Part shown: one piece after another, positions 17,103 to 25,181 of the stretch
How positions within the stretch are numbered: the first letter of the stretch is position 1
Layout: every line of letters starts with the position of its first letter
Source of the DNA: an uncultured Chloroflexota bacterium
Lineage (GTDB): Bacteria; Chloroflexota; Dehalococcoidia; CAUJGQ01
Direction: 5' to 3'
DNA length: 40,478 nt
NCBI GenBank assembly: GCA_937879875.1
Contig: CALFMN010000173.1
Coordinates: 1-40,478 of the forward strand
Made by a program: the position numbers and the translations under genes
Notes under the pieces: model-generated
Databases searched by the model: none
Told to the model about the DNA's origin: nothing
What the model saw: the letters and a program-made list of their open reading frames with translations, nothing else

Positions 17103-17936
17103 CTGTGGTTTATCAAGCAAGGCGGCGATTTCTTCGACCGTCCAGACGAGGGACGCCACGCCCGCCGCCTTCGCCGGAGTTCGGCCCTGAAGCGACTGGT
17201 GCTTGCGCCCGAAGTTGTACCACATGTAGTGCAGCGCGACGGCGGCTTCGAGGTTCTCCACCTTCTTCGAGAAGGCGTTGGTCAGCCGCGTGAAGCGCCG
17301 CATGGACATGCGCATCGTCAGGTTCTGGCGCTCGATGTAGCTGGTGGAGATATGCGCTTCGTCGGGCTGACCCTGAATCACGCGCTTCTCAATGCCAACG
17401 CACTGCGCCGGGCTGTAGCGCTTCTCACCACCTATCTCAGGCTCGTACAGCTTGATCACCTGTGCGTAGTCGATCTCGCTGCCGAACGCGCCCTCGATGG
17501 CTTCCAGATAGGGCCGGTGGCCGTCCGTGCTGAGCTGCACGCGATGCGAAAGCCGACTCGCCAGATCCTCGATGAAGGCGACGGCGCACGCGCCGTTGCG
17601 CAGCCCCATCAACCACGACGGCACAAGCCTGGTATCGGCGTCGATCGCCGTCCACGTCCACACGTCGCCGTAGCCGAATGCGCCTTCGTGCTCCGGGGCG
17701 ACGTTCTTCGCTTTCGAGTGGCAGAAGGCCCAGATTTCATCGCATTGGATGCGCTTGCAGGGCAGGTTGCGCAGCGTGGCATCCTGATAGCTGACGCACG
17801 CCTCACCGAGATCCACCAGCAGCTTCATCACCGTGTTCTTCGATACGTCGCACATGCGGGCGGTCGCACGCAGGCTGTTGCCCTCGACAAGAGCGGCGAC
17901 GATGCGGGCGCGATGCGTGGTTGTCAGTCTGTTCAT
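17100..17936 (-). CDS. IS1 family transposase
   Basis: Encodes 278 aa from the ATG at 17936. Residues 1-50 hold a helix-turn-helix (ARIVAALVEGNSLRATARMC and VSKNTVMKLLVDLG). The DDE nuclease region follows, with CDEIWAFCHSKAKN, the WTAIDADTRLVPSW strand, LSTDGHRPYLEAI and the acidic residue in SYIERQNLTMRMSMRRFTR. The last part (NAFSKKVENLEAAVALHYMWYNF) is typical of single-frame IS1-type transposases. No frameshift is needed. A strong promoter lies right in front of the ATG and gives an almost leaderless message. The gene appears intact. Confidence 0.92.
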   Translation of the reverse strand: MNRLTTTHRARIVAALVEGNSLRATARMCDVSKNTVMKLLVDLGEACVSYQDATLRNLPCKRIQCDEIWAFCHSKAKNVAPEHEGAFGYGDVWTWTAIDADTRLVPSWLMGLRNGACAVAFIEDLASRLSHRVQLSTDGHRPYLEAIEGAFGSEIDYAQVIKLYEPEIGGEKRYSPAQCVGIEKRVIQGQPDEAHISTSYIERQNLTMRMSMRRFTRLTNAFSKKVENLEAAVALHYMWYNFGRKHQSLQGRTPAKAAGVASLVWTVEEIAALLDKPQ

Positions 17937-17943
17937 ACTGACC

Positions 17944-17972
17944 ATTATGCTTGATCGAACAGGCATTGTCAA
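17944..17972 (-). promoter_or_regulatory. promoter of the transposase gene
   Basis: On the minus strand, TTGACA (17967-17972) and CATAAT (17944-17949) are separated by 17 bp. The predicted start point is at about 17937, directly before the ATG at 17936, so the transcript would be leaderless or nearly so. Confidence 0.65.
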
Positions 17973-18085
17973 TCGATCCGGCGGTGTTTTTGTGAGCATT
18001 GCGTGACAGAGCCGCCGCCCATAGGAAAAAGATGATATCGTACGCTGGGGCATGGCGACTATAGTCTTTTTCTGATAGGGTTGAG

Positions 18086-18886
18086 ATGGCTGGCCCGTAC
18101 TGGACCTTGTACGATTTCGTCAACGCGAACGGTGACAACGAGATCGCCCTGTGGCTCCGCCGCCAGCCAACAGTAAAGAAGGTGCCGCTCTGGGCCAAAC
18201 TGGACGCCGCCCTGCTCCGCCTCATGGGCCAGGAGATTCACACCGAACGGCAGTTGATAGCGAAACTCGACGCCAAGCGGGACTCAGCCTGTGCCGAGCT
18301 TTACGAGATCAGAATCAAATTCAAGGGCGTGGAGTATCGCATACTTTCCTATCGCGGTCCCAGTCCAAAGGGTCAGTACACGCTGCTTCTGGGTGCGAAG
18401 GAAAAGGGGGACAAGTTTGAGCCACTCAATGCTTGCCAACAGGCTAGAGCAAAAATAGTCGATATCGAGAACAAGAAGGGCAGAACAGTTGAACACCAAT
18501 CTACCGAAAGATATCAGCAGATAGTACAGGCGATGGAAGACAAGGAATATCGTGACGCATTCGTTGAAGCTAGCATCGATAATGACATTGCATTTCAAAT
18601 TCGCGCCAACAGGGACAGTAGAGGATGGACGCAAACTGAACTCGGTAGTCGCGCGGGTATTAAGCAAGCTGTGATTTCCGAATGGGAAGATCCGAATTAC
18701 GGTCGCTATACTCTGCGTACGCTGAAGCGTTTGGCATCGGCCTTTGACATCGCAGTCATCGTACGGTTTGTGCCCTTCAGCGAGCTGGCGGACTGGAATT
18801 CCCGCGTCCCAGAAACGGATATGTCATCGCCTGGTTTTGACAATGATGCTGGTTTGAGCAACTCTGTCCGCCTGCATAACGGCTAA
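18086..18886 (+). CDS. fused HigB-like toxin and Xre-family antitoxin protein (IS passenger)
   Basis: Encodes 266 aa. Residues about 15-135 resemble the RelE/HigB-type (phage Gp49-like) toxin fold: ALWLRRQPTVKKVPLWAKLDAALL, then ELYEIRIKFKGVEYRILSYR and YTLLLGAKEKGDKFEPLNACQQARAKI. A linker (140-165) leads to an Xre helix-turn-helix at about 166-220 (WTQTELGSRAGIKQAVISEW, NYGRYTLRTLKRLASAFD), ending in VIVRFVPFSELADW, a common tail of HigA-like antitoxins. In normal loci these are two genes with the toxin first; here they are one polypeptide in the same order. It may be a single-chain toxin-antitoxin or a tamed transcription regulator. The DNA is less GC-rich than its neighbours, and the gene lies inside the IS1-like element. 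Confidence 0.75.
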   Translation: MAGPYWTLYDFVNANGDNEIALWLRRQPTVKKVPLWAKLDAALLRLMGQEIHTERQLIAKLDAKRDSACAELYEIRIKFKGVEYRILSYRGPSPKGQYTLLLGAKEKGDKFEPLNACQQARAKIVDIENKKGRTVEHQSTERYQQIVQAMEDKEYRDAFVEASIDNDIAFQIRANRDSRGWTQTELGSRAGIKQAVISEWEDPNYGRYTLRTLKRLASAFDIAVIVRFVPFSELADWNSRVPETDMSSPGFDNDAGLSNSVRLHNG

Positions 18887-19128
18887 TCAGGTGCGCCCCA
18901 TCGCGCTGCCGCTGCCTTCCTGGCGATCTCACGTCGCTGCTCTAGCGTGAGCTTTGCTGCTCGTGCTGGCCCGCCCTTTGCCCCGCCACGTCTACCGAGC
19001 GCAACGGCGTGCGGGTCTTTGCCGTTCGCCTCTTCGGCTTCGGGCGCATCGGTAGTGGCGGCAGCGACTAAACTAGCTGCTAACTGGTTCAGATCACGAG
19101 GGCGTTTCTTGCTTGAGCGGTCTTGCAT
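18883..19128 (-). CDS. small basic protein of unknown function (IS passenger)
   Basis: Encodes 81 aa. The C-terminal half is the recognisable part: DPHAVALGRRGGAKGGPARAA, then KLTLEQRREIARKAAAARW. This Gly/Lys/Ala/Arg pattern occurs in many small bacterial proteins of unknown role. Its stop codon overlaps that of the convergent toxin-antitoxin-like gene by 4 bp. Both lie between the inverted repeats, so it travels with the element. A nucleic acid contact is plausible from charge but not shown. Confidence 0.6.
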   Translation of the reverse strand: MQDRSSKKRPRDLNQLAASLVAAATTDAPEAEEANGKDPHAVALGRRGGAKGGPARAAKLTLEQRREIARKAAAARWGAPD

Positions 19129-19325
19129 GGCTCAATCGTAGCACGGTCTGGCGGCGGACGGTCAATGCTCCCATTGATACGGAGGATAGGGCTGCTGTTC
19201 GAGTTTGGGCACGCTCCGGTGGCGCGTGTCCAGTGCAGCGGGCGTTGATGGGACGAATCAACCCGGAGCCCAAGCCCTCGTTCCCGCCCTTCCTCCACCA
19301 GCCGGCGTCACTTTACTTTTGAAAT

Positions 19326-19340
19326 TGACCCACTACCCGC
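19326..19340 (-). repeat. right terminal inverted repeat of the IS1-like element
   Basis: Reads tgacccactacccgc on the + strand, the exact complement of the left end at 17088-17102. Confidence 0.75.
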
Positions 19341-19460
19341 ACACTGCATATGTCTGAGAGCGCCGGTATGCCCGTGCCCGGAAGCGCATTCGCTCGGGTT
19401 CCGGGCAGCTCGCTCAAAGCCCCCAATCGCCGCCGCGCTTTCACGGAACAATTGCACTCG

Positions 19461-21335
19461 CTACGCGCTGCCGGCCCGCACACGCGCTGCCGTGGCGCTG
19501 GCGAAGCCGAACGAGTAGAGGTCGTAGTACATGCCGCGGCGGGCGATCAACTCCTCGTGCGTGCCCTGCTCCACGATCGCGCCGTGGTGCAGTGCCACGA
19601 TCAGGTCGGCGTTGCGCACCGTGGCCAGGCGGTGGGCGATCACGAACGCCGTGCGCCCGCGCAGCAGCTCGCCCAGCGCCCGCTGCAAGCGCGCCTCTGT
19701 GGCCGAATCGATGTTCGCCGTCGCCTCGTCCAAAAGCAGAATGCGCGGCCGGCGCAGCAGCGCCCGCGCGAAGCTGACGAGCTGCCGCTGCCCAACCGAA
19801 AGGTTGACGCCGCGCTCGCGCACGATCGTGTTGTAGCCCTCCGGCAACCGCGCGATCAGGTCGTGCAGCCCCACGATCTCGGCTGCCTCGCGCACTTCGT
19901 CGTCCGTCGCCTGCATGCGGCCGAGGCGAATATTGTCCACGATCGTGCCGCTGAACAGATACGGCTCCTGCAAGACGATGCCCATCTGCCCGCGCAGCGA
20001 GGCGAGCGTCACCTCGCGGATGTCGTGGCCGTCCACCGTGATGCGGCCGCCGGTCACGTCGTAGAAGCGCTCAAGCAGGCTGATGATCGTGCTCTTGCCC
20101 GCGCCCGTCTCGCCCACCAGCGCCACGGTCTGGCCCGGCTCCGCGACGAGGTTGAGATCGTGCAGCACCGGAATCTCTGGCGTGTAGGCGAAGCGCACGT
20201 GCTCGAAGGCGACGCGGCCCTCGATCGGCGGCAGCTCGATCGCGCCGGGGCGGTCTTTCACCTCCACCGGCTCGTCCAGCAGCGCAAAGACGCGCTCGGC
20301 GGCGACGGTGGCGCGTTGCAGCGTGCTGTACTGCTGCGTGACCTGGCCGATCGGGTCGAACAGGCGATTGACGTACAGCGCGAAGCCGACCAGCGCCCCG
20401 ACCTTCAGATCGTGTGACAGCACCAGCGAACCGCCCACGGCGATCACAACGGCGATTGCGATCGCGTTCACCAGATCGACCAGCGGATTGATGATCGCCG
20501 AGACGCGGCTCGCTTCGAGGTTGGCGGTGAAGTTCTGGCGGTTGACCTTGCCGAAGCGGCGCCGGTTCTCGTCCTCGCGTGTCAGGCTCTGGATGATGCG
20601 CACGCCGGAGACGTTCTCCTGCAGGCTGGCGTTGACGATCGAGATCGCGGCGCGCGTGCGGATGAAGCTTTTGCGGGCGTAGCGCTGCCAGACGACGATG
20701 ATGCCGAACAGCACCGGCAGCGAGATCAGCGTCACCAGTGCCAGCCGCCAGTCGAGCGCCAGCAGCGTGAAGACGATACCCACGGTGGTCAGCGAACTGG
20801 CGATGATGCTGAGCAGCCCGCTGCTCAATAGCTGCTGCAAGACGGAGATGTCGTTCTGGGCGCGCGACATAATGCGCCCGGTCTCGTTGCGGTCGAAGAA
20901 GGCGATCGGCAGTACTTGCAGATGCCAGAAGACGTCTTCGGAGAGCCGGTAGAGCGCCCACTGGCCGGCGTAGGTCATCGAATACGTTTGGCCGTAGGTC
21001 GCGAACCAGTTGACGAACTGCATCAGCACGAAGCCGAGCATCAGCAGCACGAGGCCGTGCATGTCGCTTTTGGCGATGAAGTCGTCGATTGCGACCGTGA
21101 GGAAGTACGGCGTGGCAACGCTGGTGGCCGTCGCCACGAGCATCAGCAGCGCCGCGATCGTGACCTGCCGCTTGTATGGCCGCAGATAGGGCAGCAGGCG
21201 ACGCATCAGCTTGCCGTCGAACGGCTTGCCGAACTCCTCGTCGTCCGTCGAACGGCCGTCCATGCCGGCGCGGCGCATCATGCCGCGTCCCGCGCCGCCC
21301 ATCCCTCCGCCCATACCGCCGAAGCCTAACGCCAT
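19461..21335 (-). CDS. ABC exporter half-transporter, catalytically canonical subunit
   Basis: Encodes 624 aa from the ATG at 21335. After a Gly/Met-rich N-terminus (1-30), six membrane helices cover about 57-325. The ATPase domain has Walker A GETGAGKST (408-416), Q-loop in VLQEPYLFS, signature LSVGQ (512-516, Val instead of Gly), Walker B ILLLDE with catalytic E537, and switch H568 (FVIAHRL). It is the downstream gene of a pair with 21574-23328. The residue pattern (canonical Walker B and H-loop, degenerate signature) complements its partner and fits a heterodimeric exporter of the TM287/288 or LmrCD kind. It probably exports drugs, lipids or peptides at the cytoplasmic membrane. Confidence 0.92.
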   Translation of the reverse strand: MALGFGGMGGGMGGAGRGMMRRAGMDGRSTDDEEFGKPFDGKLMRRLLPYLRPYKRQVTIAALLMLVATATSVATPYFLTVAIDDFIAKSDMHGLVLLMLGFVLMQFVNWFATYGQTYSMTYAGQWALYRLSEDVFWHLQVLPIAFFDRNETGRIMSRAQNDISVLQQLLSSGLLSIIASSLTTVGIVFTLLALDWRLALVTLISLPVLFGIIVVWQRYARKSFIRTRAAISIVNASLQENVSGVRIIQSLTREDENRRRFGKVNRQNFTANLEASRVSAIINPLVDLVNAIAIAVVIAVGGSLVLSHDLKVGALVGFALYVNRLFDPIGQVTQQYSTLQRATVAAERVFALLDEPVEVKDRPGAIELPPIEGRVAFEHVRFAYTPEIPVLHDLNLVAEPGQTVALVGETGAGKSTIISLLERFYDVTGGRITVDGHDIREVTLASLRGQMGIVLQEPYLFSGTIVDNIRLGRMQATDDEVREAAEIVGLHDLIARLPEGYNTIVRERGVNLSVGQRQLVSFARALLRRPRILLLDEATANIDSATEARLQRALGELLRGRTAFVIAHRLATVRNADLIVALHHGAIVEQGTHEELIARRGMYYDLYSFGFASATAARVRAGSA

Positions 21336-21358
21336 GTTCGGCCCTCATCCTCCCCCTT

Positions 21359-21392
21359 CCCCTCCTTCTCCCAATCCTGGGAGAAGGAGGGG
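21359..21392. repeat. palindromic repeat, copy 2 of a dispersed family
   Basis: A perfect 15-bp stem (cccctccttctccca and its complement) with loop atcc lies just upstream of the downstream ABC gene. It shares the ctcccaatcctgggag core with the copies at 9107, 23401 and 23500. Confidence 0.75.
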
Positions 21393-21472
21393 CGATCCTG
21401 CGTTGCTGGTTCATGGTGCGCCTGGTTAGCCAGCGCGCCGCGTGGCCTATCCCTGACCGCTTCGCGGTCTGT

Positions 21473-21548
21473 CCCTTCCCCACAGGGGAAGGGTTTGTGC
21501 ACGGACGATCGCTCTTGCGCACATCAACCCTTCCCCTGTGGGGAAGGG
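21473..21548. repeat. long inverted repeat with internally palindromic arms
   Basis: Two 23-bp arms (21473-21495 and 21526-21548) are perfect inverted copies separated by 30 nt. Each arm is itself a hairpin (cccttcccc-ac-aggggaaggg type). It lies between the two ABC genes, 26 bp after the upstream gene's stop. It could be a processing or termination signal, or a miniature mobile repeat. Confidence 0.65.
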
Positions 21549-21573
21549 AGACGCGCCTTCAGGCGCGGCGGGG

Positions 21574-23328
21574 TTAGGCCCGCGCCGCCACCTGGCTCAG
21601 CTCCTCCTGGTCGCGCAGCTCCAGATCGTAGATCTCCCGATACGGACCTTCGTTCTCCAGCAGCTCCTCGTGGCGGCCGCGTTCGACGATGCGGCCGTCT
21701 TTCAGCACCAGGATCTGGTCCGCATCGCGCACCGTGCGCAGCCGTTGCGCGATCACAAAGGTCGTGCGGCTGCGCAGCAGCTCGGCCAGCGCCTGCTGAA
21801 TCAGATACTCCGTCTCCATGTCCACGCTGCTGGTCGCGTCGTCCAGGATCAGCACCTTCGGATCGAGCAGCAGCGTGCGGGCGATGGCGACGCGCTGGCG
21901 CTGGCCGCCGGAGAGTGTGATGCCGCGCTCGCCCACCCAGGTTTCGTAGCCGTCTGGCAGACTGGCGATGAAGTCATGCAGCCGCGCCGCGCGGGCCACG
22001 GCCTCGATCTGCTCCGCAGTCGCGTGCGGCGCGCCGTAGGCGATGTTGTCGCGGATCGTCGCCGAGAACAGGAACGGGTCCTGCAAGACGATGCCGACCG
22101 CATGGCGCAGCGATTCGAGCGTCACGTCGCGGATGTCGTGGCCGTCGATCGTGATCCTGCCCTCGCTCACGTCATAAAAGCGCGGTAAGAGCTGGGTGAT
22201 CGTGCTCTTGCCGCTGCCCGAGGGGCCGAGCAAGGCGACGAGCGCGCCCGGCGGCGCGTCGATCTCGATCGCGCGCAACACCGGACGCTCGCGGTTGTAG
22301 CCGAAGGAGACGTGCTCGAAGCGTACGTGGCCCACGACGCCCGCCAGCGGCACGGCGCCCGGCCGTTCATGCACCTCGCTTTCGGCGTCCAGAATCTCGA
22401 AGATGCGCTGCCCGCCGGCCGTGGCGCGGGTCCAGAGGTTGAGCAGGAAGCCGATCGTGCGCACGGGGCCGGTCAGATTCGTGCGGTATTCGAGGAAGGC
22501 GACGAGACCGCCCAGCGTGAGGTTGTGGTGCATCACCGCGTAGCCGCCGTAGATCACGATGATCGCCGTGGCGGCGTTGAGCAGGAAGGTCATCAACGGC
22601 TGGTTGAAGGCGGCCAGCCGGTTCGCCTCCAGCGAGTCCACGCGCACGATGCGGTTGGAGACGTTGAACTTATCCAGCTCCTCCTGCTCGCGGGTGAAGG
22701 CGCGCACCACGCGGGCGCCGACCAGGTTCTCCTGCAAGACGCTGGTGAAGGCGCCCTGCGCCCCCTGCACACGCACCCAGAGCGAGCGCAGGCTGCGGCT
22801 CACCACAAAGGCGCGCAACCCGATCAGCGGCATCACGGCCAGGAAGATCAGGCCCATCTGCCAGTTGATGCGCACGGCTACGACCACGGTGATCGCGAAG
22901 AGCACGGCTGCATACGTTAGCTGCAAAAGCCCGAGCTGGATGAAGGCGCGCACCTGCTCGACGTCGACCGTGGCGCGCGACATGAGCTGGCCGGTTTCAC
23001 TGCGGTCGTGGAAGGCGAAGCTCTGCCGCTGCACCGCTTCGTAGAGGTCGTCGCGCAGCCGCAGTGCGACCGTCTGCGAGAGATACTGGCCGAGGTAGCT
23101 CTGGAAGAACTCGAACACGCCCTGCACCAGCGCAACGGCAACGACGAGCACGCCGGCCAGCACCAAAAAGGAGCGGCTGTCGTGCGCCAGGCCGAAGTCG
23201 ATCGCCTGCTTGATCACCAGCGGCGTAATGATGTTGAATAGCGCGGCGCCGGCCAGCGCGAGGTACGCCAGGACGGTGGCGCGGCGGTTGTAGCGCAGGT
23301 AGGAGAAGATGCGCAGAACGGTTCGCAT
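21574..23328 (-). CDS. ABC exporter half-transporter, degenerate-site subunit
   Basis: Encodes 584 aa from the ATG at 23328; a longer in-frame reading to 23442 runs into a repeat and is rejected. Six membrane helices cover about 18-300. The ATPase domain has Walker A GPSGSGKST (368-376), Q-loop VLQDPFLFS, a canonical signature LSGGQ (472-476), Walker B VLILDD with Asp497 in place of the catalytic Glu, and Gln528 in place of the switch His (FVIAQRL). In heterodimeric exporters these changes mark the subunit that contributes the inactive nucleotide site. Its partner lies 238 bp downstream on the same strand. Confidence 0.92.
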   Translation of the reverse strand: MRTVLRIFSYLRYNRRATVLAYLALAGAALFNIITPLVIKQAIDFGLAHDSRSFLVLAGVLVVAVALVQGVFEFFQSYLGQYLSQTVALRLRDDLYEAVQRQSFAFHDRSETGQLMSRATVDVEQVRAFIQLGLLQLTYAAVLFAITVVVAVRINWQMGLIFLAVMPLIGLRAFVVSRSLRSLWVRVQGAQGAFTSVLQENLVGARVVRAFTREQEELDKFNVSNRIVRVDSLEANRLAAFNQPLMTFLLNAATAIIVIYGGYAVMHHNLTLGGLVAFLEYRTNLTGPVRTIGFLLNLWTRATAGGQRIFEILDAESEVHERPGAVPLAGVVGHVRFEHVSFGYNRERPVLRAIEIDAPPGALVALLGPSGSGKSTITQLLPRFYDVSEGRITIDGHDIRDVTLESLRHAVGIVLQDPFLFSATIRDNIAYGAPHATAEQIEAVARAARLHDFIASLPDGYETWVGERGITLSGGQRQRVAIARTLLLDPKVLILDDATSSVDMETEYLIQQALAELLRSRTTFVIAQRLRTVRDADQILVLKDGRIVERGRHEELLENEGPYREIYDLELRDQEELSQVAARA

Positions 23329-23400
23329 GTGCTCGCAGCGTACGCGACGGCAAACCCTCACGTCAACGTGAGAGTGGAGCGGCGCGGCCCTCACCCCCGT

Positions 23401-23426
23401 CCCCTCTCCCAATCCTGGGAGAAGGG
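23401..23426. repeat. palindromic repeat, copy 3 of a dispersed family
   Basis: The core ctccca-atcc-tgggag forms a hairpin with flanking ccc/ggg pairs and one mismatch. It lies 73 bp upstream of the degenerate-site ABC gene. Confidence 0.65.
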
Positions 23427-23499
23427 CGATCGTGCGAAGCACGACTCGGACCGTGCCGGGTTAACCGCAAACTGATCAGAGTGCTTCAGACTGGATCGT

Positions 23500-23528
23500 C
23501 TCCTTCCCTCCAGGATTGGGGGAAGGAG
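23500..23528. repeat. palindromic repeat, copy 4 (inverted orientation)
   Basis: Arms ctccttcc and ggaaggag flank ctccaggattggg, which is the inverted core of the same repeat family. The remaining sequence of 23329-23659, about 330 bp with no gene, shows no other structure I can support. Confidence 0.6.
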
Positions 23529-23659
23529 ATAAGAGAGGTTGAGGGCCGAGCGCCGTGAACGGGCACCGCGCTGGGGTCCACGTTATTGCTCAAGGGGTGC
23601 ACGGCGTGCGCTCGCCGCGCTGTGCTATCGTCGCGGCAGCAGTTTTGGAGGTGAAGGAA

Positions 23660-23734
23660 ATGGCGGAGCAGACACGTAACCGCACTGGCCAACCCATGCC
23701 GTCACAGCGTCCAACGAGATGCAGGCGGCTCTGA
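23660..23734 (+). CDS. possible 24-residue leader peptide upstream of the amidase
   Basis: A short frame starts at the ATG at 23660 directly behind a strong site (GGAGGTGAAGG from 23647) and ends with TGA at 23734, 10 bp before the amidase start. Its product (MAEQTRNRTGQPMPSQRPTR and four more residues) has no recognisable domain. The strong ribosome site and tight coupling are the only support. It could be a translational leader, or a chance frame in the amidase 5' region. Confidence 0.35.
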   Translation: MAEQTRNRTGQPMPSQRPTRCRRL

Positions 23735-23744
23735 AAGGACATCC

Positions 23745-25052
23745 ATGACGCAGTTGACGTTTGCGTCAGCGACGGCACTGGCGCGGGCGATCCGCGAGCG
23801 CGAGGTCTCTTCGGCCGAGGTCGTCGAAGCGCACCTCGCGCGCATCGCGGCGGTGAATCCGCAGATCAACGCCGTTGTGCAACTGCCCGCCGATCTGGCC
23901 CGCGCACAGGCCCGCGCCGCCGATGAGGCGCTGGCGCGAGGTGAGCCGCTCGGCCCGCTGCACGGCGTGCCGTTCACGGTCAAAGATACGCTCGACGTGG
24001 CCGGCGTCATTGGCGCGATGGGCGTACCGGAGCGCGCCGGCTTCGTGCCGGAGAGCGACGCGACCGTGGTCGCCCGACTGCGCGCGGCTGGCGGCATCGT
24101 GCTGGGCAAGACCAACGTGCCGCCCTGGGGCGGCGGCATCGAAACCGACAACCCGGTCTACGGCCGCACGAACAATCCTTACGATCTGAGCCGCACGCCC
24201 GGCGGCAGCAGCGGCGGTGAAGCGACGCTGATCGCCGCCGGCGGCTCGCCGCTCGGACTCGGCAGCGACTCGGGCGGCAGCCTGCGCCTGCCCGCGCATA
24301 ACTGCGGCATCGTCACGATCAAGCCGACGGCCGGCCGCGTGCCCACGACGACGGGCGGGCAGACGGGCGACATGCACGACCCACGCACGCAGATTGGCTT
24401 GCTGGCTCGCCGCGTCGAGGATCTCTGCCTGGCGCTGCCGCTCATCGCCGGGCCGGATGGGTTCGACGCCAGCGTTGCGCCGGTGCCGCTGCTCGACGCC
24501 GCCGAAGTCGTGCCGGCTGCGCTGCGCGTTGCCTTCTACACGGCGGACGGCGTAAGCGAGCCGTCCGCAGCGATCGTGGCGGCGGTCCGGGCAGCGGCGC
24601 GGGCGCTGAGACCGGCCGTCGCCACCCTGGAGGAGCAGCGGCCCGAGGGCATCGAGCGTGCCTGGCCGATTACGCAAGGATATTGGGAGTCGGTGGTCGA
24701 GGGCACGATGACGACGGCCGACTTCTACCGCGTGCTGCGTCGCTGGGGCCGCTTCCGCAGCACCATGCTGGGCTTCATGCAGCACTGGGACGCGATCGTC
24801 TGCCCCGCGGCCGCGCTGGCCGCCGTGCCGCACGGCGCGTCCGGGGCCTTCACGCAGGCGACAATGATCAGCTATACGGTGCCATACAGCCTCACCGGCT
24901 GGCCCTGCGTGGTGGTGCGGGCGGGCGTATCGGCTGAAGGGCTGCCGGTCGGGGTGCAGATCGTCGCCAGCCCATGGCGCGACGATGTGGCGCTCGCGCT
25001 GGCGCAGCAGATCGAGACGGCGCTCGGCGGCTGGCAGCCACCGCCGCTCTGA
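23745..25052 (+). CDS. amidase signature family hydrolase
   Basis: Encodes 435 aa from the ATG at 23745, preceded by AAAGGA. The amidase signature triad is present: K80 (PFTVKDTLD), the cis-serine S155 in PGGSSGGEATLIAAG, and nucleophile S179 in GSDSGGSLRLPAHNCG. Opening (SAEVVEAHLARIAAVNPQINAVV) and closing segments (YSLTGWPCVVVRAG and LPVGVQIVA) also fit. It hydrolyses an amide to acid and ammonia. GatA, the glutamyl-tRNA amidotransferase subunit, is less likely because no gatB or gatC is nearby and the C-terminal half differs. The substrate is unknown. Confidence 0.92.
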   Translation: MTQLTFASATALARAIREREVSSAEVVEAHLARIAAVNPQINAVVQLPADLARAQARAADEALARGEPLGPLHGVPFTVKDTLDVAGVIGAMGVPERAGFVPESDATVVARLRAAGGIVLGKTNVPPWGGGIETDNPVYGRTNNPYDLSRTPGGSSGGEATLIAAGGSPLGLGSDSGGSLRLPAHNCGIVTIKPTAGRVPTTTGGQTGDMHDPRTQIGLLARRVEDLCLALPLIAGPDGFDASVAPVPLLDAAEVVPAALRVAFYTADGVSEPSAAIVAAVRAAARALRPAVATLEEQRPEGIERAWPITQGYWESVVEGTMTTADFYRVLRRWGRFRSTMLGFMQHWDAIVCPAAALAAVPHGASGAFTQATMISYTVPYSLTGWPCVVVRAGVSAEGLPVGVQIVASPWRDDVALALAQQIETALGGWQPPPL

Positions 25053-25181
25053 TTCCGGCCGGCATGATCTGGAGCATGCCCCAGCATCGTGCTCGGGGCA
25101 GCAGCGTGACGGCGACCTCGCCAGGCGTGGCGCCCGCCCGATCACGGACGCAGGGCGCGGCGAAGCCCGTGCGGCCGGCCG

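Larger units (their letters stand above)
17088..19340. mobile_element. IS1-like element with passenger genes
   Basis: A 15-bp perfect inverted repeat (gcgggtagtgggtca at 17088-17102; its complement at 19326-19340) bounds about 2.25 kb. Inside are an IS1-type transposase at the left end, a toxin-antitoxin-like fusion gene, and a small basic gene. The transposase stop codon lies within the left repeat, as is common in insertion sequences. No target duplication is obvious in the flanks. The interior, especially 18400-18780, is richer in A+T than the surrounding DNA, which supports transfer. At more than twice the size of a simple IS1-family element, it looks like an IS with cargo. Confidence 0.75.

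Noticed and set aside
17080..19350. Target-site duplication of the IS1-like element
   Set aside because: The bases flanking the two inverted repeats do not form a matching direct repeat at any offset I tried.
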